DNA from: Deinococcus phoenicis
GTDB taxonomy: Bacteria; Deinococcota; Deinococci; Deinococcales; Deinococcaceae
Assembly: GCF_000599865.1 (NCBI RefSeq)
Contig: NZ_JHAC01000017.1
Span: 1-64,000 of the forward strand
Reading direction: 5' to 3'
Length of the DNA stretch: 64,000 nucleotides
Below are positions 38,811 through 60,068 of the stretch, one piece after another. A program made the position numbers and the translations under genes. The notes beneath the pieces are model-generated. The model saw nothing but the letters and a program-made list of their open reading frames with translations, did no database searches and was not told the origin of the DNA. Position 1 is the first letter of the stretch. Each line of letters opens with the position of its first letter.

Positions 38811-40004
38811 ATGCGCCGCCTGCTCCTGCCCCTCTCCCTGCTGCTGGTCACGGCCCAGGCCGCGCCCGTGAAGATCGAGTTCTGGCACGCGATGGAGGGC
38901 GTCCAGAACACCGTCGCCGGGTACGTGCGCGACTTCAACCGTTCGCAGACGCAGTATGAAGTGGTTCCCCGCTCGCTGGGCAATTACCGCGACCTGCTGC
39001 CGCAACTCCAGACGGCGCTGAAGGCCGGGACGGCCCCCGCCCTCGTCCAGGTGGAGTTCACGCAGTTTCCCCGGCTGGTCGCGGACGGGCAGCTCACGGA
39101 CCTGTCCCGCCTCGCGGAGGCGCTGCCCGACCCTCTGACCCGCGACCTGTACGCCCCGATCTGGCGGGCGGGCGAGGTCGGCGGCAAACGCTACGGCCTG
39201 CCCTGGAACGTCAGCGTGCCGGTCCTGATGTACAACGCGGGCGTGCTGCGAAAGGCCGGGGTGGGCGCGCCGCAGACCTGGGCGGACCTGGAAAGCGTGA
39301 GCCGCAAGCTCGCCGTGAACGGGCGGCGTCCCCTGGTGGCCGCCGCCGACGCCTGGACCTTCGAGGCGAACGTGACCTCGCGTGGGGGCAGTCTGGTCGT
39401 GAACGGCAGGCCCAACCTCAACGGCCCGGAAGCGGTCGAGGCCCTCACCCAGCTCGCCCGCATGAGCGCCTCGGGCCTGGCGCAGCCGCGCCGTCTGTCG
39501 GAAGCGGTCCGGGGCGCCTTCGACTTCGCGCGCGGGCAGAACGTGTTCGTGCCCGCCAGTGTCGCCAACTGGACCGACGCGCGCAAGCTGCCGTTCTTCC
39601 AGCTCGGCATCGCGCCTTTCCCGTGCGAAAAGGCCGGGGCCTGCACCGTGCCCCTCGGCGGCGCCACCCTCGCCGTGCCGCGCGGCGCGGGTCCCGCCCA
39701 GCAGGCCGGGGCAGTCGCCTTCTGGCAGTTCCTGATGGAGCCGGCCCGGCTGGCCGACTGGGTGAAGACCACCGCCTACGCCCCGCCCCGCCGCAGCGTG
39801 ACGCCCCTGCTGGAGGACTGGTACGCCAAAAATCCGCAGCTGAGGGCCGCCCACGCCCAGCTCGACCGCGCCGTGCCCCGCCCCACCGCCCCCGACTACG
39901 GCGAGTGGACGGCGTATCTGGAAGACGCCATCACCCAGGCGACCACCGGAAAGCTGAGCGCGAAGGCCGCCCTGGACGAGGCCCAGCGCAGGGCGGGGCG
40001 ATAG
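38811..40004 (+). CDS. Extracellular sugar-binding protein (UgpB-like), orphan
   Basis: The 397-residue product has a signal peptide (1-18). The mature protein opens 'VKIEFWHAMEGVQNTVAGYVRDFN', the typical start of UgpB/glycerol-3-phosphate-type ABC solute-binding proteins, with 'YGLPWNVSVPVLMYNAGVLRKAG' and 'LGGATLAVPRGAGPAQQAGAVAFWQFL' as further family segments. TATCCT ends 6 bases before the ATG (leaderless). No permease follows on its strand; the neighbouring malEFG-like operon is convergent and has its own binding protein, so this one must partner with permeases elsewhere. It shares a bidirectional-looking terminator at 40005-40034. Confidence 0.88.
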   Translation: MRRLLLPLSLLLVTAQAAPVKIEFWHAMEGVQNTVAGYVRDFNRSQTQYEVVPRSLGNYRDLLPQLQTALKAGTAPALVQVEFTQFPRLVADGQLTDLSRLAEALPDPLTRDLYAPIWRAGEVGGKRYGLPWNVSVPVLMYNAGVLRKAGVGAPQTWADLESVSRKLAVNGRRPLVAAADAWTFEANVTSRGGSLVVNGRPNLNGPEAVEALTQLARMSASGLAQPRRLSEAVRGAFDFARGQNVFVPASVANWTDARKLPFFQLGIAPFPCEKAGACTVPLGGATLAVPRGAGPAQQAGAVAFWQFLMEPARLADWVKTTAYAPPRRSVTPLLEDWYAKNPQLRAAHAQLDRAVPRPTAPDYGEWTAYLEDAITQATTGKLSAKAALDEAQRRAGR

Positions 40005-40034
40005 GAAAAAGGACCGCTCCGGGTGGGCGGTCCT
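40005..40034 (-). terminator. Terminator between the orphan SBP and malG
   Basis: AGGACCGC (40010-40017) and GCGGTCCT (40027-40034) form a perfect stem. On the minus strand it is followed by TTTTTCC, so it terminates the malEFG operon; it can also end the plus-strand gene. Confidence 0.75.
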
Positions 40035-40126
40035 GGCTGGTGCTGGGGGCAACGAGTCATGGGCTGTGAATCAGCACCACGGGGCGTTCGCTTTTACAGG
40101 AGCAGTCTTGTTTACAGCGTCCTCCC

Positions 40127-40978
<852 letters not shown>

Positions 40979-40992
40979 CGGTACGCCCCTTG

Positions 40993-41940
<948 letters not shown>

Positions 41941-41966
41941 GCGGGGGCCTCCGGGAAGGGGGAGAG

Positions 41967-41998
41967 CTAAAAGAAGTGCCCCACGACTGGGGGCACTC
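41967..41998 (-). terminator. Intercistronic hairpin between malE and malF
   Basis: GTGCCCC (41976-41982) and GGGGCAC (41990-41996) pair perfectly. On the minus strand the stem is followed by TTCTTTTA, a leaky terminator or a 3'-end stabiliser of the malE mRNA. It explains how the binding protein could be made in excess over the permeases. Confidence 0.65.
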
Positions 41999-42027
41999 CG
42001 GGGAAGCGGGCGCAGCAAGCCCCGCGT

Positions 42028-43290
<1,263 letters not shown>

Positions 43291-43334
43291 GCATCCCCCT
43301 AGGTGGTCCGCAGCGGTCCGGCCCGGCCGACTCG

Positions 43335-43348
43335 CGGAAGCGGTTCCA
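43335..43348. promoter_or_regulatory. LacI-type operator upstream of malE
   Basis: On the minus strand TGGAACCGCTTCCG, which matches TGGAAnCGnTTCCA at all but the last base. It lies just downstream of a TAGCTT -10 candidate (about 43355-43360), where a repressor would block initiation or elongation. Confidence 0.65.
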
Positions 43349-43525
43349 CCACAAGCTAAAAATGGTAAGTGCAGGCTACACCCCGCCCCGGAGGCTGTCA
43401 ATCTGTTCACAGATGGGGCTGGGAGCGGCCAGCGACCTGCACGGCCTTTTCTGGTGCGCCGCCGGGCAGGGTGGGGGAACTCAGGCGGGAATCCGGGAGC
43501 ATGACCGGTGCCGGACTTGCCTGCC

Positions 43526-43553
43526 CCGGAACGGCGTGATCCGGCCGGATGAT
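43526..43553 (+). repeat. Possible partial copy of the dispersed repeat end
   Basis: The 27 bases ending just before the stop of the next gene align with the tail of the repeat at about 3909-3935 (19 of 27 identical; nearly all differences are transitions). It is short enough that chance is not excluded. Confidence 0.3.
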
Positions 43554-45293
<1,740 letters not shown>

Positions 45294-45348
45294 GAGGGGG
45301 CAGTATACGCGGGGAGGGCCGGGCCAGCGGCTCAGGCCCAACGGGAGA

Positions 45349-45376
45349 GGCGGCCCTCCGTAGTAGGAAGGCCGCC
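45349..45376 (-). terminator. Hairpin after the PpiD-like gene
   Basis: GGCGGCCCTCC (45349-45359) and GGAAGGCCGCC (45366-45376) form an 11-bp stem with one G-T pair, 20 bases past the stop. No T-run. Confidence 0.55.
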
Positions 45377-45396
45377 CCGAACAGAGGAGGAGGAGA

Positions 45397-47340
45397 TCAG
45401 CGGTCGGTGGTGCCCCCGGGGGCCGCGTCGGCGGGGGCGCTGCTGTCGTTCGCCCCACCTGCGGCACCGCTCGCCGCCTTATCGGTGCTGCCCGGTTCAC
45501 TGCTGCCCGGTGTGGCCGCTGCCCCGGTTGCCGGCGTCTTGGGGGCCTGGGCGGCCACGCGCTTTTCCTGCGCCGTCAGCACCTTCTGGAGGTTGTTGAC
45601 CGGCTTCAGGGCGGCCACTTCCTTCGCCAGGTAAGCCTGCCCGGCCTGCCCGCGCTTCTGGGCCAGCACCTGCTCGCGGATCTGGTCGCGGACCTCGGCG
45701 AGGGGCTGCACGGAGGCGCGCTTCAGGTCCGTCACGTAGGCGACCGAGTACCGCTTGCCGACCTGCACCACGTCGCTGAGGCTGCCTTCCCCGGCGGGGC
45801 GCAGGTCCTTGGCGGTGAAGACGGCGGCGTCCAGCTCGGGGCTGAGCGTGCCGGGAGCCTCGGGGGTGCCCGGCTTGACCTCGCCGCGCTCGCTGACGGT
45901 GCCGCCCGCCTTGCCTGCCGCCGCCGCGAAGTCGCCCTGTCCGTTCCAGCTCTGGCGGAAAGCCAGGGCCTTGTTCTTGTCCGCGAAGCTGGCCTCGCTG
46001 ACCGTGGCGCTGGCAGGCGTCTCGAACGCCTTGGGATTCTGGAGGTAGAACTTCTGGATATCGGCGTCGGTCACCTGCACGTCCCGGGAGCCGTAGGCGG
46101 CCAGGGCCGAGGCGAGTTCCTGGCGGGTGCCGGTCAGGGCCAGCTTCTTCGCCTGCACGATCTTGGGTGCGGCGTAGCTCTGGATCAGGCCCTCGACCAC
46201 CTGCGGCTTGAGGATGCTGTTCACGAGCTGCGCCACCTGCTCGGCGGGCACTTGCCCCAGCAGACTGGTGAACTGCTGGTTGGGCGCGATCTGGCCGATC
46301 ACGTCCGAGTAGGGGATGTTCTGCCCGCCGACGCTGGCGACCACCGGGTTCTCGGTCTTCCAGTTGGGGTCGATGGGTTCGATCTTGGCGGTGCGCTCCA
46401 GGTCCGTCACCCACTGTTCGAGGGCGGCGTCCTTCTTCTGCTTGTCGACGGCCGTCACGGCGTCCGCGCGGGCTTCCGCGAAGGGCTTCGTGGCGGCGGG
46501 CAGGTACTTCTCGACCTTCACGATGTAGAACTTGCCGCCGCTAGAGATCACGTCCGTCACGCCACCCTGCGTCAGGGCGAAGGCGGCCGCGCCGACCTCG
46601 CTGGGCAGGGCCACCTGAGCGACCGCGCGCGGGCTGCCGTTCTCGACGGGGCCGAGCGCACCGCCCCGGTCCTTGAACTCGGTGCTGTTCTGGCTGGCGA
46701 GCTGCGCGAAGTCCGCGCCGCCCTTCACCTGGGCAAGCAGGCTCCTGGCCTTGGCCTCGTCCGCGACCACGATCTCGCGGCCCACGATGCGCGCGTCCGA
46801 CTGGAACAGTTGCGGGTTCAGGTCGTAGTACAGCCGCGCCTCGGCGTCGGTGGCGGGTTGGACGGCTTTCTGGAGTTCCTCGACCTTGCGGTTCACGGCG
46901 AGCTGGTCGCGCGTCTGCTGGCGGAAGGACGCGTCGGTCAGGCCCGCACCTTGCAGCGCGTCCGTCCAGGCCTTGTTGTCGGTGAGGTTGTTCGCCTCGC
47001 GGACCTTTTTCACCTCGGCGTTCACGTCCGCGCGGCTCACGTCGATGTCCTTGGCCGCCTGCGTCAGCAGGACCTGCCGGGCCTTCTGCGCGACCACCAG
47101 CGTCTTGAAATCGTCCGCCAGGACGCCCGACTCGACGCTGCTCAGGACCGGGACACTGCGGCGCAGCGCTTCGAGTTCCTCGGCGGTCACGGTCTGGCCG
47201 TTGACCTTGAGGGCGGGCGTGCCTTTTTGCTGGCCGCGAAACAGCGAGCCGACATTGGGCGTGAACTGGTAGGCCATGCCGACCACCAGCAGCAGTGCGA
47301 GAACGCCCAGCAGGACGTTCACGACTTTCTTGTTCTTCAC
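45397..47340 (-). CDS. PpiD/SurA-like peptidyl-prolyl isomerase chaperone
   Basis: The 647-residue product has one N-terminal membrane helix (about 8-26), so the bulk is outside the membrane. A SurA-N-like helical region follows (about 45-165). A parvulin-type PPIase domain is at about 185-290 ('[44 protein letters not shown]'). A second, degenerate parvulin-like segment is near 440-550, and the tail is Ala/Pro/Thr-rich. It should assist folding of exported proteins, such as the SLH/barrel protein at 51.8 kb. GTG start at 47340 after GGGAGGAGATCAA. The start region overlaps the divergent tRNA promoter. Confidence 0.88.
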   Translation of the reverse strand: MKNKKVVNVLLGVLALLLVVGMAYQFTPNVGSLFRGQQKGTPALKVNGQTVTAEELEALRRSVPVLSSVESGVLADDFKTLVVAQKARQVLLTQAAKDIDVSRADVNAEVKKVREANNLTDNKAWTDALQGAGLTDASFRQQTRDQLAVNRKVEELQKAVQPATDAEARLYYDLNPQLFQSDARIVGREIVVADEAKARSLLAQVKGGADFAQLASQNSTEFKDRGGALGPVENGSPRAVAQVALPSEVGAAAFALTQGGVTDVISSGGKFYIVKVEKYLPAATKPFAEARADAVTAVDKQKKDAALEQWVTDLERTAKIEPIDPNWKTENPVVASVGGQNIPYSDVIGQIAPNQQFTSLLGQVPAEQVAQLVNSILKPQVVEGLIQSYAAPKIVQAKKLALTGTRQELASALAAYGSRDVQVTDADIQKFYLQNPKAFETPASATVSEASFADKNKALAFRQSWNGQGDFAAAAGKAGGTVSERGEVKPGTPEAPGTLSPELDAAVFTAKDLRPAGEGSLSDVVQVGKRYSVAYVTDLKRASVQPLAEVRDQIREQVLAQKRGQAGQAYLAKEVAALKPVNNLQKVLTAQEKRVAAQAPKTPATGAAATPGSSEPGSTDKAASGAAGGANDSSAPADAAPGGTTDR

Positions 47341-47457
<117 letters not shown>

Positions 47458-47485
47458 CACACACCAGTAGGACAGGCAGTCAAGA

Positions 47486-47512
47486 CGCCACCCAGCCGGG
47501 TGGTGTTTTTTC
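47486..47512 (+). terminator. Terminator of tRNA-Arg
   Basis: CCACCC (47488-47493) and GGGTGG (47498-47503) form a stem followed by a T6-7 run. Confidence 0.85.
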
Positions 47513-47702
47513 TGTCTGTCCCTTCCTGTCGGAAGTGGGCGTGGGGGGCCGGCTCTGGAGACGCACGCGGGCGATTCTAGCACGCTCCCTGAAGGGCGCA
47601 TGAAGCCCGAAACGTCGGCCAGGGCGGCATTTTTTGCGGCCTTCTCATGGCCCGGCCTGCGGCCCCCAGCCGAAGTGGCCCCGGCCCTGTACCCTGATGG
47701 AC

Positions 47703-48728
47703 ATGAACCTGCTTTCCCTCCTGGAGCGCCTGCCCGGCAGTTACGCGGGGCCGACCCAGCCCGAACCCGGTCCCCACGGCCTGATCGGCGTGGGCGAGGG
47801 CACCCTGGCCGCCCACCTCGCCGCCACGGTGCTGCCCGGCACGCTGGTTCGCAGCGGCACACAGTTCGTGGTGTCGAGCGCCGACGCGGCCCAGGCCGCC
47901 CGCGACTATGCCGATCTGGCGGAGGTGGCGGGCGCGGCGGTGCGGCGCGTCAGCACCGGCGGCAGCGTGGCCGACGTGGACGTGCTGGTGCCCGGCGGCG
48001 TAACCACCACCTATCACGCCGCGCAGTACCTCGCCTACGCGAGCGGCCACGCTGACCAGGCCCAGGACGCCGAACGCCTGCTGGCCGACCTGCGGGACCG
48101 CTGCGCGCCGCAGATCGGGGAAGGCAATCCCGCCCGCGACCTCGCCTGGACGCTGTGGGGCCGCACGCCCCTGCTGCTGGCCGCCGAGGGGGCCGAGGCC
48201 CTGCCGCATGCCTGGCAGGCGCTGCTGGCGCGCATCGGCAAGACGCTCGCGGTGCCGCTGCTGGGTGATCCCCTGGTGATCGTGACCGGGGCCTTCGAGG
48301 CGCAGCACGAGAAGGGCGACGCCAAGGTGGCCTTGCTGCTGGGCGACACCGACCCGGTGCTGGGGGTCGTGCGCGAGGTGCTCGAATCGCGGATCGACGA
48401 GGTGCTGCACGTGCCCTACCCGGAGGGCGTCAATCCCGAACAGCCCGGCGGATACGCCGCCCAGCTCTCTCTGTGGTACTTCGGGGCCTGGGTGGCCGCC
48501 TACCTCGCCGAACGCTACGGCCTGGAAGTGGGCGACCCGCCCATGCTGGCCCGTGCCCAGGCGGTCCTGGCGGGCGACGCCGACCCCGAAGCCCTCACGG
48601 CTCCCGAAGGTGACGAGGACGTGCGCCGCACCGACCTCGTCCGCGACTGGGCCGACGACGCCTCAGACGAGGTGGACGGGCCGGACTACGACGAGGATCT
48701 GGACGAGGACGACCCCGGGGACCGCTGA
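47703..48728 (+). CDS. SIS/phosphoglucose-phosphomannose-isomerase-like protein
   Basis: The 341-residue product has an N-terminal half like a SIS domain ('GLIGVGEGTLAAHLAATVL'). The C-terminal half resembles the bacterial PGI/PMI C-terminal domain ('GEGNPARDLAWTLWGRTPLLLAAEG', 'VPYPEGVNPEQPGGYAAQLSLWYFGAWVAAYLAERYGLEVGDPP'). It may isomerise or bind a sugar phosphate; classical catalytic residues are not confirmed. The last 30 residues are very acidic (DDASDEVDGPDYDEDLDEDD). The ATG at 47703 is favoured because TACCCT ends 7 bases before it. Confidence 0.7.
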   Translation: MNLLSLLERLPGSYAGPTQPEPGPHGLIGVGEGTLAAHLAATVLPGTLVRSGTQFVVSSADAAQAARDYADLAEVAGAAVRRVSTGGSVADVDVLVPGGVTTTYHAAQYLAYASGHADQAQDAERLLADLRDRCAPQIGEGNPARDLAWTLWGRTPLLLAAEGAEALPHAWQALLARIGKTLAVPLLGDPLVIVTGAFEAQHEKGDAKVALLLGDTDPVLGVVREVLESRIDEVLHVPYPEGVNPEQPGGYAAQLSLWYFGAWVAAYLAERYGLEVGDPPMLARAQAVLAGDADPEALTAPEGDEDVRRTDLVRDWADDASDEVDGPDYDEDLDEDDPGDR

Positions 48729-48766
48729 GATTGGGGCAGGCAGCGGGGCGGGGGAGACCTCCTCGC

Positions 48767-49045
48767 TCAGCCCTGGCCGGCTCCCGCCTCCCGGAAGGGC
48801 GGCCCTTCCCGGTCTGTCCAGGCTGCACCCCGCACCAGCGCCTCAAGGTCGTGGGCCTCCCGGATAATGGCCGTCAGGGCAGCCTCGGAATGCACCGAGT
48901 CCAGATATTGCCGGCTCAGGCGCGCCCCCGCCTGCGCGTACCGGGACCCTTCTGGAATCCGGCTCAGCGCCTCGGCCACTTCCCGCCGGGCCTGACAGCG
49001 CAGATCGAAGAGGTCGAGGAGCGTGTGCTCGGCGGAGGTCGACAT
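48767..49045 (-). CDS. Small helical hypothetical protein (92 aa)
   Basis: The short soluble protein is almost wholly alpha-helical: 'AEHTLLDLFDLRCQARREVAEALSRIPEGSRYAQAGARLSRQYLDSVHSEAALTAIIREAHDLEALV'. No family recognised. It converges with the SIS gene. A CATCAT hexamer ends 6 bases before ATG 49045, like the starts at 15338 and 61218, which supports a leaderless start. Confidence 0.55.
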   Translation of the reverse strand: MSTSAEHTLLDLFDLRCQARREVAEALSRIPEGSRYAQAGARLSRQYLDSVHSEAALTAIIREAHDLEALVRGAAWTDREGPPFREAGAGQG

Positions 49046-49189
49046 GCCGGCATGATGGGCCGGACGACCTGACGAGCGCCTGACAGCACGCCGAAGCCCA
49101 AAACAAGGTGAAGGTTGAACGGTCAGATGGGCCACTGATGAAAGCAGCTGGCCTGCCGGGCCGCCTTTGCTCTCCCCAGCCGGCTCTCC

Positions 49190-51315
<2,126 letters not shown>

Positions 51316-51319
<4 letters not shown>

Positions 51320-51672
51320 GCCTTCTCCAGAGGGGTGGGGGCCAGCGCGTCTGCCTCGGGGAGCGGCGCGGGCAGCGTGCCCAGCCGGGCCTGGAGGGCC
51401 GCAGTCAGGCGGCCTTCGAGGGCGGCCCGTTCGCGCACGGCCCGGCGGCGGCGCTGGCCGGCCCGCCACAGCGGGGGCAGCAGCAGCAGGCCAGCATACG
51501 CGGCCCCCAGCCCCATGAACAGCGCGACCGCCCAGCCCATCGGCAGGCTCAGTTCCCCCCGGCCGAGGGGCAGCGGCAGCCGGACCAGTGTGGGATTTTC
51601 CAGCGCGACCAGCAGCAGGTAGGCCCCCAGCGTCAGCAGGAGAAGCACCTGAATGAACTGCACGAGTCGCAT
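51316..51672 (-). CDS. lapA: LapA-domain membrane protein
   Basis: The 118-residue product has two hydrophobic helices (about 5-25 and 42-65) around a short loop 'ENPTLVRLPLPLGRGELSLPMGWAVAL', the DUF1049/LapA pattern, then a basic helical tail 'RAGQRRRRAVRERAALEGRL'. It is an inner-membrane protein; LapA relatives assist LPS or envelope assembly. ATG 51672 is favoured because TAGACT ends 6 bases before it. It is co-transcribed with recJ through an ATGA overlap. Confidence 0.8.
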
Positions 51673-51720
51673 GGGCACAGTCTAGCGCCCACCTTGCGGC
51701 AGGAACGCGGAAAACCGGCG

Positions 51721-51750
51721 ACAAAAAAAGAAGACCCCGTGACGGGGCCT
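51721..51750 (-). terminator. Terminator of the SLH barrel gene
   Basis: The minus strand reads GGCCCCGTCACGGGGTC followed by TTCTTTTTTTG, a strong intrinsic terminator 21 bases after the stop. Confidence 0.9.
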
Positions 51751-51770
51751 TCCGGAAGAGGGACTTGGGG

Positions 51771-54187
<2,417 letters not shown>

Positions 54188-54211
54188 GGGGCAGCGGGAG
54201 GGAGCGGCGTC

Positions 54212-54271
54212 CGGTGACTGCGCTCTCGGTGACTGTGCCCCCGATGCCTGTGCCCCCGGTGACTGCGCCCT
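54212..54271. repeat. Four 15-bp tandem repeats
   Basis: Four imperfect copies of CGGTGACTGYGCCCC run head to tail between deoD and the enoyl-CoA hydratase gene. Probably replication slippage in an intergenic spacer. Confidence 0.75.
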
Positions 54272-54312
54272 GCCTTCCCCTTCCCGTTCCCGCTCCATGT
54301 CAGGATTGACGC

Positions 54313-55110
<798 letters not shown>

Positions 55111-55126
55111 GGAGGTGCCGGAGGGC

Positions 55127-56182
<1,056 letters not shown>

Positions 56183-56340
56183 CCTGAAGCCGTTGTCCGA
56201 AGGACACCGGAGGAGGAAAAGCGCCTTCTCCGGCTCCATTCTCCAAATGCTCTCCCTCGTCCATGCGCTGTCTTGGGCAGAACGGCAGCCGTATGGGGCC
56301 TGTCCGCCCGCTCGAAAAGCAGGTCCCTTTTCGACAATTG
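56183..56340 (-). repeat. Dispersed intergenic repeat, copy 2
   Basis: Read on the minus strand, it aligns with 3713-3936: GTCGAAAAGGGACC, GAGCGGGCGG, CGTTCTGCCCAAGACAGCG, GAGGGAGAGCATTTGG, AGGCGCTTTTCCTCC, CTTCGGACAACGG in the same order. It lacks about 60 bases present in copy 1. It occupies the space between the HD-domain gene and the VanW gene. Two copies in inverse orientation 52 kb apart indicate a dispersed family. Confidence 0.75.
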
Positions 56341-56418
56341 CTGTATGAGCAGTGGATGAGGCTGAACTGTGTTCAGTCTTCACTCCCCCGGCGGTGAACT
56401 TCCATACACTGCCGGTTG

Positions 56419-58116
<1,698 letters not shown>

Positions 58117-58139
58117 GCCGCAACACGGAGAAATGAGCG

Positions 58140-58173
58140 GGGGGCTGCGGCATTGGCGCCGCAGCCCCCTTTC
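58140..58173 (+). terminator. Terminator of the VanW gene
   Basis: GGGGGCTGCGGC (58140-58151) and GCCGCAGCCCCC (58158-58169) form a perfect 12-bp stem followed by TTT. Confidence 0.8.
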
Positions 58174-58223
58174 CGTCAGCTTTGCTCACCTGACCGTCAG
58201 GCTCGCCGGGTACAACGGGAGGA

Positions 58224-59627
58224 ATGCGACACTTGCCTTCCCTGTTCACGTTGACCGCCCTGGCCCTGCTGGGGACCGCGGGCGCCCAGACCCCGGCCCT
58301 GACCGGCACCACCTGGACCCTCACCCAGTTGTCCGACGGCGGGCGGCTGGTCATGCCGGGACGGAACGCCCAGCGCCCGACCCTGCGCCTGGACGCGCGG
58401 ACCGCTTCCGGCAACACCGGCTGCAACGTGTACCGTGCGGGGTACGCCGCACGCGGCGACATTCTGCGCTTCATGACGCTCGCGGCCACGCGCCGGGCCT
58501 GCCCCGACCGCATGGACGGCCTGGAAGCCCGCTTCGTGAATCTGATGGGGCAGGTCAACCGCTACCGGCTCAGCGGCAACACGCTGACGCTTTTTGCCGG
58601 CAGCCGGGACCGCCTGGTCTTCACCTCAGGGGGCGCGGCGGCCAGCCTTCCCAGCCGTCCCCCTGCTCGCCCGGAGACGAACGTGAATCTTGACGGCACC
58701 TGGACGCTGACGGGCGGGACCGCCCTGCGCCCCGTTCCTGGCAGCGTGCCCGCCCTGACCTTTGCCGGCGGACGGGTGAGTGGCACGGGTGGCTGCAACC
58801 GCCTGATGGGCACCGTGCAGGCGGGCGGGGACACGCTGACGTTCGGGGCGCTCGCCACCACCCGGATGGCCTGTGCACCCGCCGTGAATGCCCAGGAAGG
58901 GACGTTCCTGGCCTTTCTCGCTCGCCCCGCGCTGAGGGCCAGCGTGCAGGGGCAGGTGCTCACGCTGACCGGCGCGAACGGGCAGACGCTGGTCTTCCGG
59001 CGTGCGGGCGCGTCACAGGGCGGCGGTGGGACCCAGGCCGCAGGACCGGTGCAGGACGGGACGTATACCCTCGCCACCGTGAACGGCCAGCCTGCGCCAC
59101 AAACGCCCCGGCCCGTCACCCTGAGCCTGACCGGGAACCGTATCGGCGGGAATGACGGGTGCAACAGCTTCGGCGGCGAGTACCGTCTGGAGGGCACGCG
59201 CCTGCTTCTGACCGGCCCCCTCGCCTCCACCCTGATGGCCTGCCCGGACCAGACGCAGGAAGTGGACATCCACCGGGTACTGGGGGCCGGACCTGCTCTG
59301 ACGGTCACGCCCAGCGGTCTGACGCTCACCGCCGGGGGCACCACGCTCGCCTTCTCCCGGCAGGCGGCGCCAGCCCAGGGCCGGGTGCAGACCTGGACGG
59401 TGGCCGCCCAGCGCGTCCCCTGCATGGGGGTCGGCCCGATGTCCTGCCTGCGGATTCAGCGGGACGGCGGTCCCTGGGAACTCTTTTACGGTGAGATCGA
59501 GGGTTTCACCTTCCAGCCGGGCGTCACCCAGGTCATCCGGGTGCGCGAGGAAGACCGCCCCGGTCCCGTTCCCGCCGATGCCAGCAGCAAACGGTATGTG
59601 CTGGTCGAGGTGGTCGAGCGCCGCTGA
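58224..59627 (+). CDS. Secreted triple-META / DUF4377 protein
   Basis: The 467-residue product has a signal peptide (1-21). Three META/HslJ-like domains follow (about 25-135, 150-255, 270-380), each with the 'TWTLT..../GCN....D.L.F..../T..AC' pattern ('SGNTGCNVYRAGY', 'GTGGCNRLMGTV', 'GNDGCNSFGGEY'). A C-terminal DUF4377 domain (about 390-465, 'VAAQRVPCMGVGPMSCLRIQRDGGPWELFYGEIEGFTFQPGV') ends it. META proteins are linked to stress or novobiocin tolerance; a periplasmic protective role is an inference. GGGAGGA upstream sets the ATG. Confidence 0.88.
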   Translation: MRHLPSLFTLTALALLGTAGAQTPALTGTTWTLTQLSDGGRLVMPGRNAQRPTLRLDARTASGNTGCNVYRAGYAARGDILRFMTLAATRRACPDRMDGLEARFVNLMGQVNRYRLSGNTLTLFAGSRDRLVFTSGGAAASLPSRPPARPETNVNLDGTWTLTGGTALRPVPGSVPALTFAGGRVSGTGGCNRLMGTVQAGGDTLTFGALATTRMACAPAVNAQEGTFLAFLARPALRASVQGQVLTLTGANGQTLVFRRAGASQGGGGTQAAGPVQDGTYTLATVNGQPAPQTPRPVTLSLTGNRIGGNDGCNSFGGEYRLEGTRLLLTGPLASTLMACPDQTQEVDIHRVLGAGPALTVTPSGLTLTAGGTTLAFSRQAAPAQGRVQTWTVAAQRVPCMGVGPMSCLRIQRDGGPWELFYGEIEGFTFQPGVTQVIRVREEDRPGPVPADASSKRYVLVEVVERR

Positions 59628-59644
59628 TCCCCAGGCCGCCGCAG

Positions 59645-59678
59645 GAAGCCGCCCCGTGTTTTTTGTCCGGGCGGCTTC
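59645..59678. terminator. Convergent terminator
   Basis: GAAGCCGCCC (59645-59654) and GGGCGGCTTC (59669-59678) form a perfect 10-bp stem with a T-rich loop. It can serve the META gene and the minus-strand phosphatase gene. Confidence 0.7.
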
Positions 59679-60068
59679 TTATGTGTTGTCCCGGCGTGAG
59701 GTCCCGGCCAGGCGTGGGGGCACCAGCCGTTCGAGCAGGGCCATCAATTCCGGGTCCATGAAGCCGGACTCGTCGGGGAGGCCCGGGGTCAGCAGGCGGG
59801 CGCCAGGAAGTGCGCCGCGCAGCCTGGAGCGAATCCAGTCGCGGTGCCGCTTTTCCATGCACACGGCCACATCTGCCCACTCCAGCAGGTCGCGGGTCAA
59901 GGGGACTTCCGCGTCACGCGCTGTGCCTGACGAGGCCACCTGCCAGCCCGGATGCTGCCGGAAGAGGACTTCCGCCGTCGGGCTGCGGAGCTTGTTCTGG
60001 GTGCACACGAACAGGACCCGCAGGGGCCGAGCCGGGCCGCTCAGGGTTCCCGCCCCCGGGTCAGCCAC
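59679..60068 (-). CDS. Low-molecular-weight protein-tyrosine-phosphatase-like protein
   Basis: The 129-residue product has the CX5R loop 'VLFVCTQNKLRSPTAEVLF' and continues 'WQVASSGTARDAEVPLTRDLLEWADVAVCMEKRHRDWI'. The late Asp-Pro is in 'GLPDESGFMDPELM'. This variant (Gln-Asn-Lys in the loop) is the predicted-PTP subfamily rather than arsenate reductase. GTG 60068 is the best available start and overlaps the upstream phosphoesterase gene by 28 bases; the frame is open further upstream, so the start is uncertain. Confidence 0.75.
   Translation of the reverse strand: MADPGAGTLSGPARPLRVLFVCTQNKLRSPTAEVLFRQHPGWQVASSGTARDAEVPLTRDLLEWADVAVCMEKRHRDWIRSRLRGALPGARLLTPGLPDESGFMDPELMALLERLVPPRLAGTSRRDNT

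Noticed and set aside
54212..54271. CRISPR-like array
   Set aside because: The repeats are contiguous, imperfect and without spacers; no cas genes nearby.
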